From: Agapetus fuscipes
Taxonomy: Eukaryota > Arthropoda > Insecta > Trichoptera > Glossosomatidae
Assembly (NCBI GenBank): GCA_951799405.1
Contig: OX637343.1
Coordinates: 5,084,001-5,148,000 of the forward strand
DNA: 64,000 nucleotides
Reading direction: 5' to 3'
Part shown: one piece after another, positions 61,157 to 64,000 of the stretch
Layout: each line of letters opens with the position of its first letter
Position numbering within the stretch: the first letter of the stretch is position 1
Translations under genes and position numbers: made by a program
The notes under the pieces: model-generated
The model's input: only the letters and a program-made list of their open reading frames with translations
Told to the model about the DNA's origin: nothing
Databases searched by the model: none

Positions 61157-61552
61157 TTAAGTTAACTAAAATGCACTTTTAGTTAAATTTTTATAATATT
61201 GAAATCTTCCCAGTTAATTGTTAGTTAACTAATGATTTTCAAGATGGCGTTGTCTTCACTGACAGCAACTGACAACACAAGGACAAAACAACACAGAAAA
61301 TACATCACTATGATAAAACAACACAAGGACAAACATCATTAACAACACAAACATATTTTATTTTGCTTCGACACGCCATATGTGGCTCTTTCGGTGATAA
61401 CGCGGTAAGAAGTTGCACTTTTCGTGCGGCTTAATAAGTTTTTTTTATCTTATAATGATAATCAAGGGCAATTTTTTTTTTTACAAGCTTTACCAAATAA
61501 ATACTATATGCAAGAGTTTTTCATGTTTCTCATATTATTATATTATATTAAG
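61157..61552. other. Mostly unrecognised; SINE B 3' fragment
   Basis: 61366-61432 (GGTGATAACGCGGTAAGAAG) is a forward SINE B end. ACAACACAAGGACAAA-like repeats lie near 61270-61345. Confidence 0.5.
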
Positions 61553-61839
61553 CTGATTTATTTGGTGAGCGCTGTTTTTGTGTGTATCACACCTCAAGAG
61601 CCCTCTGCGAGCTTGGTCGTCGCTGTAGAAAGCGCCAATTCTCAAGAAAGACCCAGTTGTTGTAAGGCTGGATGGACCTTTTGATGACCGGTCTTCGGTA
61701 AAGGTTTATGAATTTTTCAACCCAGCGAAGAGCAAATTTGAAAATATAAATGGTATATTTTTTGTGCTACGCCGGGATTCGAACCCACGACCTTTCAGTT
61801 ACGAGTCCGAAGTGTTACCACCTGGACTACGGACCGGTC
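61553..61839 (-). repeat. SINE C1, reverse, full-length reference copy
   Basis: Plus strand: GCTGATTTATTTGGTGAGCG, GTATCACACCTCAAGAGCCC, the body, GGTTTATGAATTTTTCAACC, TGCTACGCCGGGATTCG and GGACTACGGACCGGTC. On minus the tRNA-like head has a B box GGGTTCGAATCCC. Confidence 0.9.
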
Positions 61840-61849
61840 GAATGTGTTT

Positions 61850-62045
61850 TGTCTCGTGGCGTTCATGGCATGTTCTGTTGTCATGTGATGTTTTGTCATT
61901 GTGATGTTCTGTCATCTGGTTTTCTGTCATGTGTCGTTCTGTTATGTGTTGCTCTGTCATATGTCGTTCTCTCATGTGTTGTTCAGTTATGTGGCGATCT
62001 GTCATAAGTCGATATGTCATGTGTCGTTTTGTCACTGTCTGATTC
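61850..62045. repeat. 15 bp minisatellite
   Basis: About 12-13 units of GTCATGTGTCGTTCT-like sequence, the last seven in strict 15-base register. Because 15 is a multiple of three, both strands stay open and give HMTER/HMTEQ-type repeats on minus. I regard it as non-coding. Confidence 0.85.
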
Positions 62046-62181
62046 ACATGAAAAATCATCACGTGACAAAACACATGAGACATGAAAAAACATGAAAAAT
62101 TGGAACTCTTGCACATACATATCATTTGGTAAAGCTTGTAAAAAAATTAACGCCCCCGATTATCATAATTATTAGATAAAA

Positions 62182-62262
62182 AAGCTTACTAAGCTGCACA
62201 AAAAGAGTCATTTCTTACTGCATGATTCCCGAAGGATTATTATACGGCGTGTGGAAACAAAA
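62182..62262 (-). repeat. SINE B, 3' fragment, decayed
   Basis: TACTAAGCTGCACAAAAAG, TTCCCGAAGGATT and GGCGTGTGGAA. Confidence 0.5.
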
Positions 62263-62606
62263 ACAATGTCGATTTCTACAGGAAAAGGGCAGAAACGCAA
62301 CAGTAATTTTAAATCTATTCATGTTGTAAGTGTGACGCAGCGTGTCCCCCATTTCAAACTTTAGTGTTTTTTATTTTTCTCTCAAATAACCCTTTTCCCC
62401 CCTTTAAGCTCTAATTATTATGCTTCCCCATTTTTTTTTAAACTACACACACATATATTATTATTAACAACTCGCATACAAGATGGCCGCTTTGAAATAT
62501 TACCCAGATGGGTTATTTTGTGAAGTATTCGTAACAAGGCCCCCATAAAAAGGATAATTTCCCTAACTTTTTAAGATTCAGTACTAATGTATTTTTTCTT
62601 ATCACA
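62263..62606. other. No feature recognised
   Basis: Nothing supportable. Confidence 0.4.
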
Positions 62607-62654
62607 ATAGATTAGTGAAGAGGTATGCAATTCACCAGCCCATTTTGCCTTGGC

Positions 62655-62914
62655 TGTTAGTCTCATCTAAATCTAAATCTAAATTGCAAAGATACGTATC
62701 ATTTGAGATTCATATTAAATGCATTTCCACAAGCAGACACGCATAATTTCGCGCTCACACATGCCGCATGTGGACCTACAATGTAAAAAACCCAATCTCA
62801 AATGAACATAAGCCCTGCAACTCTTGCCGACCTTCCCTGAAACAGGGGTGACATTGGCAAAGTGAACCATTTTTTACAGTATGGGTGGTCAGCCTCATAC
62901 CAACCTATAAGTCA
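62655..62914 (-). repeat. Family A, reverse, full length
   Basis: (ATCTAA)n tail through to CCAACCTATAAGTCA; near-consensus. Confidence 0.9.
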
Positions 62915-62917
62915 TCC

Positions 62918-63051
62918 CCACGGTAATTCTTACCTACCGAATATTGGTAATATTTGTATGAAGACTAATCAACTATTCACTTGCGGCCATCTTGGATTGA
63001 CAGGTCTTCATACAAATATTACCGATATTCGGTAGGTAAGAATTACCGTGG
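62918..63051. repeat. Long hairpin, 48 bp arms
   Basis: Arms 62918-62965 and 63004-63051 are complementary with a single mismatch around a 38-base loop. The element sits between a family A copy and the right part of SINE D. Could be a small foldback element or a hairpin RNA source. Confidence 0.88.
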
Positions 63052-63344
63052 TGATGGGACTTCCATCTATGGCCAGAAACGGGTATTGAATAAATAATTG
63101 ATTATTTTCGTCATCCTGTTGAACCAGAATCAAAGTTATTAACAATAGGACATGACGTAGGCGGGTTTCGAACTAGCGATTATCTCAATAACGCAAATTC
63201 GAGTGCCGACACCTCTTCCCCTTAACCATACTAAAGACAAGAATCTAGATTCTACTAGAAGATTGTTCTAAACTATTGTAAGCATGATAAAGTTCGCTTT
63301 TGGGAGCTTGAAATAAATCAATTTCACCGTTCCTTCTTGATGAT

Positions 63345-63437
63345 AACATTGACCCTGGTTCAACGGATGTCAATGGGTAGTTATTAACGCAACTAAGCTA
63401 CACACACAGTGTTAACTCTCACCGCGTCCTAGCATAA
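63345..63437. repeat. SINE D fragment joined to SINE B fragment
   Basis: 63345-63390 forward D (GACCCTGGTTCAACGGATG); 63391-63437 reverse B end (CGCAACTAAGCTACACAC). Confidence 0.6.
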
Positions 63438-63468
63438 CAAATATTGGAAAAAAACATTACAGAGATCA

Positions 63469-63752
63469 GACCGATCGATATCTGAGTTGGTAGAGCGCTT
63501 GCATTCCATGCCAAGAGCACGGATTTAAATCACACCGAAGGTGTCAGAAATGATTTCCCGTTTCGGCGTTTATATTTCAAACCCAAACTTTAAAATACCG
63601 GCAAAGTTTAATCAGCCTTCACGAAACCCCCAGTGGTTGGCCCCCTTACCTGTAAAAATATAAGGGTTCCATTCGCCACATGCGATCCCTTCGGGGATAA
63701 CGCTGCAAGATAACACTGTATGTGTAGCGTAGTTGCAAGTTGCGTAGCGTAT
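63469..63752 (+). repeat. SINE B, internally deleted
   Basis: CGATCGATATCTGAGTTGG head with a weakened B box (GGATTTAAATCAC), AGCCTTCACGAAACCCCC deletion join, TCGGGGATAACGCTGCAAG and TAGTTGCAAGTTGCG end. Confidence 0.82.
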
Positions 63753-64000
63753 GTATGTACAGAAGTGAATAGAAAAGTCTAGCAATAACAAAAACAAAAT
63801 GGCCGTATTATTTATATAATATTTGGGTGACCGTAAAAAATCAACATGGCAGTGACAAATCATGTAAATATTCAAATTAGACGAGACTGCAGCAAGGGGT
63901 ACGTATGTATGTACTACAGAATAATCTCTATCAAGCACATTCTTGTGAAATATAACGCATTTCCTTATTATGTAAAACTAAAAAAAAAACGCTCCTAAGC
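63753..64000. other. No feature recognised
   Basis: AT-rich end of window. Confidence 0.4.

Larger units (their letters stand above)
62607..63238 (-). repeat. SINE D, reverse, split
   Basis: Piece 62607-62650 (TTAGTGAAGAGGTATGCAAT) and piece 63062-63238 (CTATGGCCAGAAACGGG to GGGTTTCGAAC and the head). Confidence 0.72.

Noticed and set aside
61850..62045. CRISPR array
   Set aside because: The units are contiguous 15-mers without unique spacers, in a eukaryotic setting.

Overview
The window reads as repeat-saturated, AT-rich nuclear DNA from an arthropod, most likely an insect. The evidence is indirect: tRNA-derived SINEs, several non-LTR (LINE) families, a Ty3/Gypsy LTR retrotransposon, a hAT DNA transposon, many MITE or foldback elements and one 5S rRNA-like sequence are present, while I found no host protein-coding gene. 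Most open frames are accidental, and many fall inside one repeated element, which is why near-identical short peptides recur. Species cannot be named from this sequence.

Families used in the entries. Family A is a SINE-like repeat of about 250-270 bp with a (GATTA)n or (ATTTAG)n tail and dozens of copies or fragments on both strands. SINE B is tRNA-derived, about 330 bp, with clear A and B boxes. SINE C is tRNA-derived with at least three 3' forms: C1, C2 and a C-B dimer. SINE D is tRNA-derived with a Ser/Leu-like head. LINE E is known only as 3' fragments ending in TTACAG- or ACAGT-type repeats. Other elements are LINE-1w (one copy keeps a 471-codon reverse transcriptase frame), an L2/CR1-like LINE, LINE-K, an RTE-like 3' end, MITEs 1 to 6 and foldback elements.

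Layout. 0-24 kb is a mosaic of A, B, C and D copies with a hairpin-motif array near 5.5-6.2 kb, a triple nest near 6.2-7.0 kb and a solo LTR at 18.5-19.0 kb. 24-26 kb holds LINE-1w inserted in a SINE C that also carries a MITE. 31-33 kb is a hAT element with an 8 bp target duplication and a broken transposase. 34.6 kb has the 5S-like sequence directly upstream of a SINE C. 35-38.5 kb and 44.6-47.4 kb are deeply nested retroelement stacks. 49.6-54.0 kb is a complete, young Gypsy element of CsRn1-like type with an intact Gag-Pol frame. 54-64 kb returns to SINE/LINE mosaic with foldbacks and a 15 bp minisatellite.

The most informative result is a LINE-SINE partnership visible inside the window. 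SINE C1 shares its 3' end with the L2/CR1-like LINE at about 37.8-38.3 kb, SINE C2 shares its 3' end with LINE-K at about 6.4-6.7 kb, and in a third form C is fused to SINE B. One tRNA-derived body therefore appears to have acquired several different tails. Nested insertions with uninterrupted sister copies give natural before/after pairs that fix many element boundaries. Coordinates of diverged repeats are estimates by eye and may be off by several bases.
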